Position numbers and translations under genes: made by a program. Of a stretch of DNA of 64,000 bases, positions 20,501-28,571 are shown in pieces. The DNA is from Collinsella sp. An307. Lineage in GTDB: Bacteria > Actinomycetota > Coriobacteriia > Coriobacteriales > Coriobacteriaceae. The DNA is taken from the NCBI RefSeq assembly GCF_002161805.1, contig NZ_NFIP01000010.1, forward strand, positions 1 through 64,000, read 5' to 3'. Positions within the stretch are counted from its first letter, which is position 1. Each line of letters opens with the position of its first letter. Below the pieces are notes generated by a model that worked only from the letters and a program-made list of their open reading frames with translations, did not search any database and was not told the origin of the DNA.

Positions 20501-23500
20501 TTTCTACTATACGCGCAACGATTATACGGTCTCGTTTATCAACGGTGATGAGCAGCAGGATAGAACAAAGCCCTATCAGGCATCGCTAGATGATTTGGCC
20601 TACACGCCCAACAAGCCAAGCACGGTTGAAGAGAACTTTGTGTTTGCCGGCTGGTACGACAACCAGTTCGGCGAAGGTGATCCGTTCAACTTTGATACGA
20701 CCATGCCGGCCTACAACCTCTCGCTGTATGCCGTCTGGAAGGCGCCCGAGGTATCGGTAAGCTATTACAGCGACATGGACGGTGCGGGCACACTTCAGAC
20801 CATTGATGCTGTGTCCTATGGCGAGACCATCAATGAGAATCAGCTGGGTGAACCCGCTGAGGTTGAGGACATGCAGTTCGTCGGCTGGGCGACTCGCACG
20901 GGCACTGAGGGCAACTACGTCTACACGCTGTTCAACTTCGACACCGAGATTCGCTCTGACGTTGTGCTCTACCCGTACTACATCAGCAAGGGTTCCTTCA
21001 AGGTGACCTACGATTCCAACGGGGCGAGCGAAACCGCGCCCACCGACGATCGCAAGTACGCCGAGGACGCATACGCCGATGTGCTTTCTGCTGAAGGCAT
21101 GACCGCGCCCGAGGGCGAGGTCTTCCTTGGATGGAGTACTAATAAAGATGGCACGGGTACGCTGTACCAGCCTGAGGACAAGATCTTGATTGAGGGCAAC
21201 GTGACCCTCTACGCCCATTGGGGTCACCGTCCTTCTCAGGTTACTGTGACCTACGACGCGAACTATCCCGAGGGCGCCGTTCCCAGCGGGGCGAAGGAAG
21301 AATATACGACTGATTCGTTCCCCAGCAATGCGGAGCACACCGTCTTTGAATTCGAAGCGATTAACGGCTTCGAGGTTCCTGACGGCTACAAGTTTGTAGG
21401 CTGGACCAACGGCAGCGCTACATATAAGCCCGGCGACAAGGTTCGCGTCGACGAGCTCCAAAAGGGCGGCGACAACACCCTCACCGCCCAGTGGACCCAC
21501 GTGGGCACGCAAATTTACGTCAAGGTTGTGCTAGATGGCAATCAAGTAGCGGCTAAAAAATATGTGAATCCTGTCGTCGATGGAACCACACAAGGGTTCA
21601 TGGCTACCTATGACCCAAACACACAGCTGTACACGATTGACTACACCTACGAAAACTTCAACTGTGCCGATTTCATACTCGAGACGTTTGACATCCCTGC
21701 TGGCTATGTTGTGTCAGTAAGCTCTGACAATACGAATGACACCCTCGGTATTGATGGGAGTATTGCCGAATACCATGATCCCGTAGAGGAAAACGGCAAC
21801 TGGACGCTCGATAATGTCCCCGGTGGCGCAACGGTCACCGTTGACCTTCACAAGTCTGAATACGCTGTGAAGTATGTTGCCGACGACAATGGCTCCGTGT
21901 CCACGAAGCAGGAAGTGGTGAAGTACGGCGAGAACGCGAATGGCTCGACCGCAAAGCCCGATGACGGCTACTTCTTCGTCAACTGGACTGATTCTGAGGG
22001 CGAAGTAGTAAGCACTGATCCCACGTATGTTCCCCAGAACGTCACAGCCAACGCTACTTACACCGCTCACTTCGCTAAGAAGTACGAGGTCACGATTAGG
22101 GCTAACTCAAAGTCTGACACCTACGATGGCACCATGAAGAGCGTCTCTGGCTTCCAGGACGAGACAGATAAGGGTGTGCCTGTGGTCGCCGACGACGTCA
22201 CCTACTACGTGAACGGCCTGACCTCCGAAGCATCTGGCGTCAACGTAGCCGACTCCGTGAATAGTATTCCCGTCATCGGAACAGCTGTGGTAAAGGATGC
22301 TAACGGCAACGACGTCAGCGCTCGGTTCGACGTGTCGGTCACTCCCGGCTTCCTGACCATCGCTGCTCGCGAGATCACGGTCCACGCCGAGAAGACGGTC
22401 AAGTACAACGGCTCCGACCAGAAGCTCGACATCACCGAGGGCCACATCACCACGGGCTCCGTCGCCGACGGCGAGAGCCTGGACCTCTCCGCCTCCATCA
22501 CCGGCAGGAACAAGGGCGTCTACGAGGAGTTCGACGCCGACCCGACCTACAAGGTGACCGACGGCGAGGGCAACGAGACCACCGCCAACTACCGCATCAC
22601 CGTCACCGGCAAGCTCACCATCGAGCAGGCCGCCGCCGACGCGTTCACCGGCACGGTCACCCTCGACGACTGGACCTACGGCGACGAGGCCAAGGCCGAG
22701 GTGCCCGAGGTGACCCCGGAGGGCTCCGACTACGACGGCCCGACCTACCAGTACAAGGTGCGCGGCGCCGACGACTCGACCTACACCGACCAGAAGCCGA
22801 CCCAGGCCGGCGACTACACGGTGAAGGCCGTCTGGGCCGCCACCGAGAACTGCCCCGAGATCTCCGACACGGACGACTTCTCGATCCTGAGGCGCCCGGT
22901 GACCATCACGGTTGCTGACGATAGCAAGATCTTTGGCCAGGATGATCCGGTGTTTGAAGATGCTGTTATGACTAACCACGTCAAGGGCGAGCTGGCTGAC
23001 ATTGACCTCAGCGTAATCCGTTCTAACGAGGAGGAGGGTGTTGACCACTACGAGGATGTCCTGACCATTGGTCAAACTGCTGAAGAGCTCAACGGTCTTT
23101 ATGGCAACTACACCTTCACGGTGGAGCCCGGTGACTTTGAGATTACGCAGCAGACCATCAACCCGGAGGATCCTGACAATCCGGATTCCTACCTCAACGT
23201 GCAGGTGAGCCAGCCGGCCGACGTAACTTACAACGGTCAGCATCAGCAGTCGCCCGTCAAGGTTGAGCGCCTTGACGCCGACGGCAAGGTCATCGCTACG
23301 CTTGAGGAGGGCGTTGACTACAAACTCACCTATGTTGACGACGTGAACGCTGGCACTGCAAAGGTCAAGGTCGAAGGCCAGGGCAACTACAAGGGCCAGA
23401 TCACGAAGGAATACACCATCAACCCGGCTAAGGCCATGATCGTGGTGAGCAACAACGCCAAGGTGTACGGCGAGGACGACCCTGACTTCCAGGGCAAGGT

Positions 23501-25814
23501 CGTGCTCTACAACGATGGCGCGTGCGATCAGCCACTCTACCTCAACGTGCTCACGCGCAAACAGGACGTGCTGGGCGACATCGCCTACAGCCGCACCAAC
23601 GCGGAAGTCGAGAGTGCCGGCACCTACGAGGGCGTCCTGACCGCAGCGGTCAAGGACGGCACGCTCAACGGCAACTACACCTACGACGTGTGGCCCGGCG
23701 ACTTCCACATCGCCAAGTCCACTGATCTGGTTGCGAAGATCACCTCTACTGCCGAGGACATGACCAAGGTCTACGATGGCAAGGCGCTGACGCTCACCGC
23801 CGAGGCGACCCCTGCCGAGGGATCCACGCTCATGTACTCCACCGACGGTGGTACCACGTGGACCGATGAGGCCCCGAGCATCACCAACGTCGGCACGCTC
23901 GACGTGCAGGTCAAGGCTGTGAACCCCAACTACGAGGATTCGTATCCCGTGGAGGCCACGCTTACGGTGACTCCTGCCACGCTTACCATCACCACGCCGA
24001 GTGCGGCCAAGGTCTTCGACGGCACGCCGCTTGAGGCGCCTGGCTCCGCTGAGGAATGCGTGACTGGCCTGAAGAACGGTGAAACGGTCGACTTCAAGAC
24101 CACGGGCGCCATTACCGCGGTTGGTCAGACCGACAACACCTACGCCATCGTCTTCGCGGGCGAGGAGGGTGCAACCGAGGCGACTGCTCAGAGCGGCAAC
24201 TATCGGATTGTGACTGAGGACCTCGGTACCCTCCAGGTGTTCCCGCAGTCTGTTGACCCCGATGACCCCGATCCGAGCAACCCCGATCCGGACGACCCGG
24301 ATCCCAGCAAGCCCGACCCCGAGAACCCGGACCAGCCGTTCTACACCGGCATCACGGTCGAGTGGCCCGGCAACACCGAATACAACGGCAAGAGCCAGGA
24401 ACTCCCGGTAACGGTTAAGGACCGCAACGGCAACGTGCTCACCCAGAGCACCGACGGCGGCAAGACCGGCGACTACGTGCTCGTCTACGGTGACGATACG
24501 GTTAACGCCGGCGAGGTGAAGGTCACGGTCAAGGGCGTCAACAACTACGGTGGCGAGATCTCCGGCAGCTACCAGATCACCCCGGTAACGCTGACCATCT
24601 CCACGCCGGACGCCAGCAAGCTCTACGACGGCACCGCGCTCACCACGGGCGAGGACAGCGCCACGGTTGAGGGCCTCATGGACGACGATCAGGTGCAGAC
24701 TACCGTGTACGGCAGCCAGACCGAGGCGGACGTGAGCGCCAACCATGTGCGCATCGACGGCTGGGTCAACACCGAGCCGACCAACTACGACGTGAAGCTC
24801 AACCTCGGCACCCTGCTGGTCTACCCGCAGTCCATCAACCCCGGTGACCCCGACCCGAGCAACCCCGATCCGAACGATCCGGATCCCACGGTGCCCGATC
24901 CCGAGAACCCGAAGCAGCCGTTCTACAGCGGTGCCACGGTTAACTCGCCGTCCGACCTCACCTACGACGGCGCCGACCACACGTGGGAGCCAACGGTCCG
25001 CGACGCCCAGGGCAACGTGCTCGTGCTCAACCGGGACTACGCGGTCACGTACAGCAAGGCCGACCGCACCAACGTCACCGGCGCCATCGAGGTCACCATC
25101 ACCGGCATGGGCGACTACGCCGGCACCGTCGAGCGCACCTACCAGATCACGCCGCGCGAGATCGTCCTCACGATTGACAACCAGACTAAGGTTGCCGGTA
25201 CGGCCGACCCGACCTTTACCTCGAGCTACGAGGGCACCGTCCCCGGCGAGGTGGCGGGCTGGAGCTTCCAGACCGGCCACGTGCGCGACGCGGGCGAGGC
25301 TGTGGGCAGCTACGCCATCAACCAGGGCGACATGCAGCTTGCCGACAACCCGTCGACCGGCTTCCTGGCCAGCAACTACACGCTGAGGGTCGTCCCCGGC
25401 ACGCTGACCATCACCCCGGCCCCGGCAACCCCGGGTGACGGCGGCACCGGCACCAACCCCGGCACCAACCCGGGTGGCGGCACGGGCACCAACCCCGGCG
25501 CTGGCACCACCGCGACCCCGACTCCGGCCGCCGCGACTGACGGCACTGCCGCCGCAGCGACGGATGACACCGCCGAGGCCATCGAGGACGAGGCCACCCC
25601 GCTCGCCGCGGGCACCGAGCGCATCTCCGACGACGAGACGCCGCTCGCCTCGGGCCGCGAGGACCGCGACTGCTGGGTCCACTGGCTCATGCTCGTCGGC
25701 CTAGTCATCAGCGCCGTGTACTACCTCGGCGCCGTGATCCACCGCCGCAAGTTCACCGCCGACCTCGAGGGCTACGAGAAGGACGTCCTCGACCCCGACA
25801 ACCGGAACGCGTAA
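17547..25814 (+). CDS. Giant surface protein: InlB-type repeats, MBG/YDG beta-domains, C-terminal membrane anchor
   Basis: This 2755-residue protein starts with a long basic signal peptide (FFLAFVLAVQCMNLPVIVAA near residues 20-42). Two acidic/Pro/Thr low-complexity stretches (about 75-135 and 245-315) probably form a flexible stalk. Residues about 480-1320 contain several Listeria-Bacteroides (InlB/Flg_new) repeats ending in GWYT...LYAHF, GWET...LVAQWN and similar. A Trp/His/Tyr/Cys-rich block interrupts them at about 790-985. Residues 1510-2625 are MBG/YDG-type domains (VKYNGSDQKL, KVYGEDDPDF, KLYDGTAL and others), with two Asp-Pro-rich linkers. The C-terminus has EDEATPLA and SDDETPLASG motifs, one transmembrane helix (about 2710-2732) and a charged tail; no LPxTG was found. 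ATG 17547 is preferred over 17529 for its GGGAG site. An adhesin-like or matrix role is inferred. Confidence 0.85.
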   Translation: MHVPQKLRKELKRKGTKALAFFLAFVLAVQCMNLPVIVAAATDAAGNALATVEDTPSNDQATSAATDQAADQAATETEQPATEQAPVEQPATEQAPVEQPAEPAEPAEPATEEPAATEAPAADQPAESTTPAGSENVTEGGASENGQAPVAPAADTTATVALSLAESTLTVGADTYTATDATMEAPTNQELKFTVAPEGGFAVKTVKQIAADRTETELSADASGIYTIAPEAVADGLEIKVETEEAQAAEEQPAEEAPAEEPATDESTDETTEPTEDEAATEEPAEDEAATDEQTPADEATEDEAVEEAASEDKAAVVDELVTEDGQAVTELESDSVKADVSSPAFEGYAHVGDITVKVTAGEGIVPEGTTVSAYRVNRQDVLDAVSSVVEKNGKVVEDSVAIDVTLLGPDGNVIQPDGAVNVCFFNTSLGGGEISVWRVADDASTVQAIGTRQADASVQSFDVDHFSIYVVTDEGEPALATYNFYVNDRIVSTQVVKTGDTLYEPAAPEANDNGFKFTGWYTKEQGGELFDGFGEQNVSETMTVDLYAHFEEVHYVFFYDNQGRIFHTEEGMTGYSVSVGEATQILEQSLPINQGLAGWYTSEGFEGDSVESVTLENANIYLYPKVVNGHWITFSTEGGTYIEPQFVAGGATSVGPENPTRPGYTFVGWETEDGKNFNFGDELTDDVKLVAQWNPGQTSYRVIYWVEKANWKEGDNEADRYSFMSSEVIDNVSSGSTTNVGGIDWWDWDYNDLSFNDAELQTVEQKTVAGDGSTIVNVYYNRAEYKVVFKTHREGEYKLTCTKTEHTHEYEGRDWHDDGWFSGHYEYTGGCYGPGWHREGQTNCGIDEHQHEWWEGCYEYVGGGWSDAYVIEAKVGAYIGDQWPTSEDVDGGPYRWAISESARTWQAHMEVMPSGGDEFWGQTASGTSTATYWVENVEGTGYEVHHRDVSAGTGMGVSPEDKYELQGFTYDRGPVDGSDYSGADFYYTRNDYTVSFINGDEQQDRTKPYQASLDDLAYTPNKPSTVEENFVFAGWYDNQFGEGDPFNFDTTMPAYNLSLYAVWKAPEVSVSYYSDMDGAGTLQTIDAVSYGETINENQLGEPAEVEDMQFVGWATRTGTEGNYVYTLFNFDTEIRSDVVLYPYYISKGSFKVTYDSNGASETAPTDDRKYAEDAYADVLSAEGMTAPEGEVFLGWSTNKDGTGTLYQPEDKILIEGNVTLYAHWGHRPSQVTVTYDANYPEGAVPSGAKEEYTTDSFPSNAEHTVFEFEAINGFEVPDGYKFVGWTNGSATYKPGDKVRVDELQKGGDNTLTAQWTHVGTQIYVKVVLDGNQVAAKKYVNPVVDGTTQGFMATYDPNTQLYTIDYTYENFNCADFILETFDIPAGYVVSVSSDNTNDTLGIDGSIAEYHDPVEENGNWTLDNVPGGATVTVDLHKSEYAVKYVADDNGSVSTKQEVVKYGENANGSTAKPDDGYFFVNWTDSEGEVVSTDPTYVPQNVTANATYTAHFAKKYEVTIRANSKSDTYDGTMKSVSGFQDETDKGVPVVADDVTYYVNGLTSEASGVNVADSVNSIPVIGTAVVKDANGNDVSARFDVSVTPGFLTIAAREITVHAEKTVKYNGSDQKLDITEGHITTGSVADGESLDLSASITGRNKGVYEEFDADPTYKVTDGEGNETTANYRITVTGKLTIEQAAADAFTGTVTLDDWTYGDEAKAEVPEVTPEGSDYDGPTYQYKVRGADDSTYTDQKPTQAGDYTVKAVWAATENCPEISDTDDFSILRRPVTITVADDSKIFGQDDPVFEDAVMTNHVKGELADIDLSVIRSNEEEGVDHYEDVLTIGQTAEELNGLYGNYTFTVEPGDFEITQQTINPEDPDNPDSYLNVQVSQPADVTYNGQHQQSPVKVERLDADGKVIATLEEGVDYKLTYVDDVNAGTAKVKVEGQGNYKGQITKEYTINPAKAMIVVSNNAKVYGEDDPDFQGKVVLYNDGACDQPLYLNVLTRKQDVLGDIAYSRTNAEVESAGTYEGVLTAAVKDGTLNGNYTYDVWPGDFHIAKSTDLVAKITSTAEDMTKVYDGKALTLTAEATPAEGSTLMYSTDGGTTWTDEAPSITNVGTLDVQVKAVNPNYEDSYPVEATLTVTPATLTITTPSAAKVFDGTPLEAPGSAEECVTGLKNGETVDFKTTGAITAVGQTDNTYAIVFAGEEGATEATAQSGNYRIVTEDLGTLQVFPQSVDPDDPDPSNPDPDDPDPSKPDPENPDQPFYTGITVEWPGNTEYNGKSQELPVTVKDRNGNVLTQSTDGGKTGDYVLVYGDDTVNAGEVKVTVKGVNNYGGEISGSYQITPVTLTISTPDASKLYDGTALTTGEDSATVEGLMDDDQVQTTVYGSQTEADVSANHVRIDGWVNTEPTNYDVKLNLGTLLVYPQSINPGDPDPSNPDPNDPDPTVPDPENPKQPFYSGATVNSPSDLTYDGADHTWEPTVRDAQGNVLVLNRDYAVTYSKADRTNVTGAIEVTITGMGDYAGTVERTYQITPREIVLTIDNQTKVAGTADPTFTSSYEGTVPGEVAGWSFQTGHVRDAGEAVGSYAINQGDMQLADNPSTGFLASNYTLRVVPGTLTITPAPATPGDGGTGTNPGTNPGGGTGTNPGAGTTATPTPAAATDGTAAAATDDTAEAIEDEATPLAAGTERISDDETPLASGREDRDCWVHWLMLVGLVISAVYYLGAVIHRRKFTADLEGYEKDVLDPDNRNA
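17781..17840 (+). repeat. Tandem 30-bp repeat coding QPATEQAPVE twice
   Basis: Two identical 30-bp units, 17781-17810 and 17811-17840, encode two copies of the decapeptide QPATEQAPVE in the stalk of the giant protein. Copy number could vary by slippage without changing the reading frame. Confidence 0.85.
24255..24921 (+). repeat. Duplicated Asp/Pro-rich linker DNA (about 24255-24345 and 24837-24921)
   Basis: Two stretches of roughly 85-90 bp are nearly identical and encode PDPSNPDPxDPDP-type linkers ending in QPFYTG or QPFYSG, each introducing an MBG-like domain. They indicate internal duplication of a linker-plus-domain module. Confidence 0.7.
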
Positions 25815-25829
25815 GGGAGGTTTAGAGAG

Positions 25830-26354
25830 ATGAAGAAGTCCAACATCGCACTCACGGTCGTCTTCGCCGTCGTCTCGGTCTTCCTGCTGTGGCTGTGGTT
25901 CTGGCTCGGCTTCGATAAGATCGACTCGCCGCTCGACCTCGTCATCAGCATCGTCTGGTGGCTCGTCATCGCGGCGGGGGCGGTGCTCGTGTACCGCTCC
26001 GAGCAGAAGCGCCGCGCCGCGGTGCGCACGGTCTACCTGGCGGACGGCCGCTACTACAACTCCGAGAGCGGTATGCGCTCGGTGGCGCCCGGCTCCAACG
26101 CGGCAGACTCCATCGCCGCTGTGCTTGAGGCACTTGAGTATGATTTCTCGCGCATGACGCCGCCCGATCAGAAGGACGATGCCGAGCGTGTCGACTGGCG
26201 TTACGTGATCCACACGGATACGTTCAAGCCCACGCGTATGGATGACGACGGCAATCGTGAGAACGAGACCTGGGAGGGCGACGTGGTGACCGTAGCCACC
26301 GGCGCCAAGCGCACCTTCGCCTCCCGCGAGGAGCTTGCCGCGCTCATCGCGTAG
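25830..26354 (+). CDS. Small membrane protein, partner of the giant surface protein
   Basis: The 174-residue protein begins 15 bases after the giant gene, with GGGAGG as ribosome binding site, so the two are co-transcribed. Two transmembrane helices (residues about 5-27 and 35-56) precede a soluble, presumably cytoplasmic domain of about 115 residues. I do not recognise that domain. The ending TFASREELAALIA is polar and regular. The position suggests a role in export, anchoring or sensing connected to the giant protein, but this is inference from context only. Confidence 0.75.
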   Translation: MKKSNIALTVVFAVVSVFLLWLWFWLGFDKIDSPLDLVISIVWWLVIAAGAVLVYRSEQKRRAAVRTVYLADGRYYNSESGMRSVAPGSNAADSIAAVLEALEYDFSRMTPPDQKDDAERVDWRYVIHTDTFKPTRMDDDGNRENETWEGDVVTVATGAKRTFASREELAALIA

Positions 26355-26404
26355 CGCGGGCACCGTTCGGGCGTAAAAGCTCGGGCTACAGGCAGTTCAC
26401 GCAA

Positions 26405-26445
26405 AGGGCGGCCGCTGGACCAACATCCAGCGGCCGCCCTATTTC
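26405..26445 (+). terminator. Terminator of the giant-protein operon
   Basis: A perfect 15-bp stem (AGGGCGGCCGCTGGA with its complement at 26426-26440) around CCAACA is followed by ATTTCGTT. Confidence 0.8.
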
Positions 26446-26510
26446 GTTAGCGTCTAGGATATGTAGGCCTTAGTGACTCCGGATAAACGACGAACGCTGT
26501 TTCCCTTTTG

Positions 26511-27917
26511 CTATCCCTCATACATCTCATTCAGTGATACCGCGTGCAGATCTGTTCTCTCAAGGCACTTGCGCGCTGTGCCCTCGGATACGGGATACTT
26601 GGTAAATAGGTAGAGGTGCTCTGCATGGTGTCCTGGCACGAGATCCCGCTTGCTCTCCAAGTCTGCAATTTCGGCCGACTCGTCGAATGACTCTCGATAC
26701 TTGCATTCACCTATGATGAGGCGCTTGTGGCCTTCGTCTGCGGCAATAACGTCTATGTCGTCTTGTGCCCGCTTGCGAGGATTGGTGCCCCACCATGAAC
26801 CTACATTGGTTACCGGCAGGGGGAGTTTTTCGGCAATTGCCTGTCGCGTCAACCATTCTGCGCAAAGACGTTCGAAGCGTCTTCCCAAATACTCGTCAAG
26901 ACGCGAATCGTCAAGCTGGGCGAGCGCGGCACCGCCCAGCCCCGCCTCGATGCTTGATGTTGCGGGCATCACAAAGCGAAACCAAAAGTCATAGCAAGCG
27001 TCGCGAATGCGGTACAGCCCGCGCTTGCTTGTGCGCGCGTTCTTGCCAAACGGAACAGTACGCTCGACAATGCTTAGGTTTTCCAAGGTTCGTAGGTATG
27101 AGGGGAGGGTGGTGGCGGAAATACCCGTTCGATCTGCTATTTCCTTTTGGCGATTGGCCCCGCCGGCGATGGCTCTAAGTACGCTGCTGTAGAGAGCAGG
27201 TTCGGATAACTCTTGACGGAGTAAGCCAAAGGGCTCGTCATAGAGGAAGCCAGCAGGGTCAAAATACAGGCTTGACAAGTTCTCGCGCAACGAAGTGGCA
27301 GAGTCTATAAGTTCCAAATAGTATGGCACGCCGCCAAAGCAGCCGTAATAGCGAAAGGCGTCCTGCGGTTCGACGTTTGGCAGCATTTCCCGCACTTCGA
27401 GATAGCCGAGCTGTTGCAATTTGATTTGAATAGTTCGTCTGCCGTACAAAGGGCTCTTCTTCCCAAGGACGCGACTCTCCATGAGGCCCTGATTGCTGCC
27501 GCAGAGCGCTAAAAACAGATTGGTGTGCTTGAGTTTATGGTCAATAGCTACTTGGAGGATGGAGGGCAGGCTCTCGTTGCGCTTGACTGCATAGGGAAAT
27601 TCGTCGAAGACAAGGACGAAGCGCTCTTGTTGGGCGCGTTCGGCGAGATAGTCGATGGCGGATGTCCAAGAGGGAAAGGAAACCATATCTTCAGGTAGTT
27701 GGAAAAAACGGGCTATAGCGGCGCTAAAGTCTCTCAGGTTGTCATGGTCGGACTGCTCAAGGGCGGTAAAGAACAGGGTGCGTTTGTCCTGCGTGAAGGC
27801 ATTGAGCAGCGAGGTCTTGCCCACGCGTCGTCTGCCGTAGACCACGGCGAATTGGAAGCCACCACGGTCGTAGCGAGTTTGAAGTGCGGTCAACTCGCGT
27901 TTACGTCCTACGAACAT
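26511..27917 (-). CDS. ATP-binding protein, archaeal-type ATPase with DUF234 nuclease-like C-terminus
   Basis: The 468-residue product starts MFVGRKREL at 27917, with AGGAGG at 27922-27927 on the minus strand. It has a P-loop ATPase domain (Walker A YGRRRVGKTSLL, Walker B FVLVFDEFPYAV), a winged-helix segment (RQKEIADRTGISATTLPSYL) and a C-terminal DUF234/PD-(D/E)XK-like domain with DDIDVIA...IIGECKYRE, whose acidic residues and Lys are intact. Related proteins are common in archaea and gut bacteria and their function is not settled. Upstream lies an AT-rich inverted repeat (27928-27972), a likely operator. It is the second P-loop ATPase with a nuclease-like tail in the window, after the gene at 15335-16654. 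Confidence 0.82.
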   Translation of the reverse strand: MFVGRKRELTALQTRYDRGGFQFAVVYGRRRVGKTSLLNAFTQDKRTLFFTALEQSDHDNLRDFSAAIARFFQLPEDMVSFPSWTSAIDYLAERAQQERFVLVFDEFPYAVKRNESLPSILQVAIDHKLKHTNLFLALCGSNQGLMESRVLGKKSPLYGRRTIQIKLQQLGYLEVREMLPNVEPQDAFRYYGCFGGVPYYLELIDSATSLRENLSSLYFDPAGFLYDEPFGLLRQELSEPALYSSVLRAIAGGANRQKEIADRTGISATTLPSYLRTLENLSIVERTVPFGKNARTSKRGLYRIRDACYDFWFRFVMPATSSIEAGLGGAALAQLDDSRLDEYLGRRFERLCAEWLTRQAIAEKLPLPVTNVGSWWGTNPRKRAQDDIDVIAADEGHKRLIIGECKYRESFDESAEIADLESKRDLVPGHHAEHLYLFTKYPVSEGTARKCLERTDLHAVSLNEMYEG

Positions 27918-27927
27918 AGTGCCTCCT

Positions 27928-27972
27928 AAAATAAGTAGCAAGATAATTATTATCTCACTAATTATTTTAGGA
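27928..27972. promoter_or_regulatory. AT-rich inverted repeat, likely operator of the DUF234 ATPase gene
   Basis: CCTAAAATAA and TTATTTTAGG pair across about 25 bp that contain a second palindrome, ATAATTATTAT. The site abuts the ribosome binding site of the ATPase gene. It is strikingly AT-rich for this GC-rich neighbourhood. Confidence 0.55.
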
Positions 27973-28154
27973 TTCGTTGATGCGCCGAGCAAGTAGCGTA
28001 TATATGCCCATTTGTGAACTGCATTTGGTGCATTTGGGGACGGGTACGAAACATGCAACGTGGAGTAGCGCCTTATCGCATGGCTCCCGCGGTGCTCCTA
28101 TGGCAGCGGAGTTCGCGTGCGGGCGGCGCACCTTCAAGAAAGGGGCGATCGCCA

Positions 28155-28265
28155 ATGAATAAGATTCTTGAATTGCTCCAGGCGCTTGCGGCAATCGCGG
28201 GTATAGGACGATTCCTCATCGACCTTTGGAAGGAGTTCAGGCACCAACGCATGACTCGGGAATAG
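28155..28265 (+). CDS. Possible 36-residue hydrophobic peptide
   Basis: An ATG at 28155 with GAAAGGGG upstream opens a 36-codon frame: a hydrophobic helix (LLQALAAIAGIGRFLIDLW) followed by a basic tail ending EFRHQRMTRE. One amphipathic/transmembrane helix with a positive tail is the general form of type I toxins and holin-like toxins, but no specific family match is claimed. It is followed by sequence with an AGCCCGG...CCGGGCT inverted pair. The gap 27975-28571 otherwise contains only the promoter of the kinase operon. It could also be a chance frame. Confidence 0.4.
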   Translation: MNKILELLQALAAIAGIGRFLIDLWKEFRHQRMTRE

Positions 28266-28492
28266 CAAAGAGCCCGGCTGGCACCGGACTCTAAGTTAAG
28301 AACCGCGTCGCCCGCCCTGTTAAGCCTCCGGGCTCCGCTGCACCCTTATCGTACACCGCAGGCGCAAAGCTTATACCGGGGGAGACAATTTCTTCAAGTT
28401 GCAAGTGGCGGGGCGGCCTAGGGTGAAAACGGTGCAGCATTTTGCTCCTCCCCGTCCACTTTTCACCCGGGTGACGTGCTGTCCGCTTGGGC

Positions 28493-28501
28493 TGGTATGA
28501 T
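28493..28501 (+). promoter_or_regulatory. Extended -10 promoter TGGTATGAT for the signalling operon
   Basis: TATGAT at 28496-28501 preceded by TG-N forms an extended -10 element 70 bp before the kinase start codon. The same TATGAT hexamer precedes prfA. Confidence 0.5.
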
Positions 28502-28571
28502 GAAAGACATCCGTAGCGGAACGTTTCCGCAGCGGGGCGCCCGTAACGTTGACGGAAGGCGAGGCGAGCCC

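Noticed and set aside
22107-25682. Very long open frame on the minus strand opposite the MBG-domain region
   Set aside because: It is the antisense shadow of the giant gene in GC-rich DNA. Its composition (His, Val, Arg, Gly, Leu rich) has no domain, no ribosome binding site, and mirrors the codon bias of the real gene.
28266-28340. Possible tRNA or small RNA after the tiny ORF
   Set aside because: No acceptor stem, TpsiC arm (GTTCRA) or CCA-compatible cloverleaf could be drawn; only a loose inverted pair is present.
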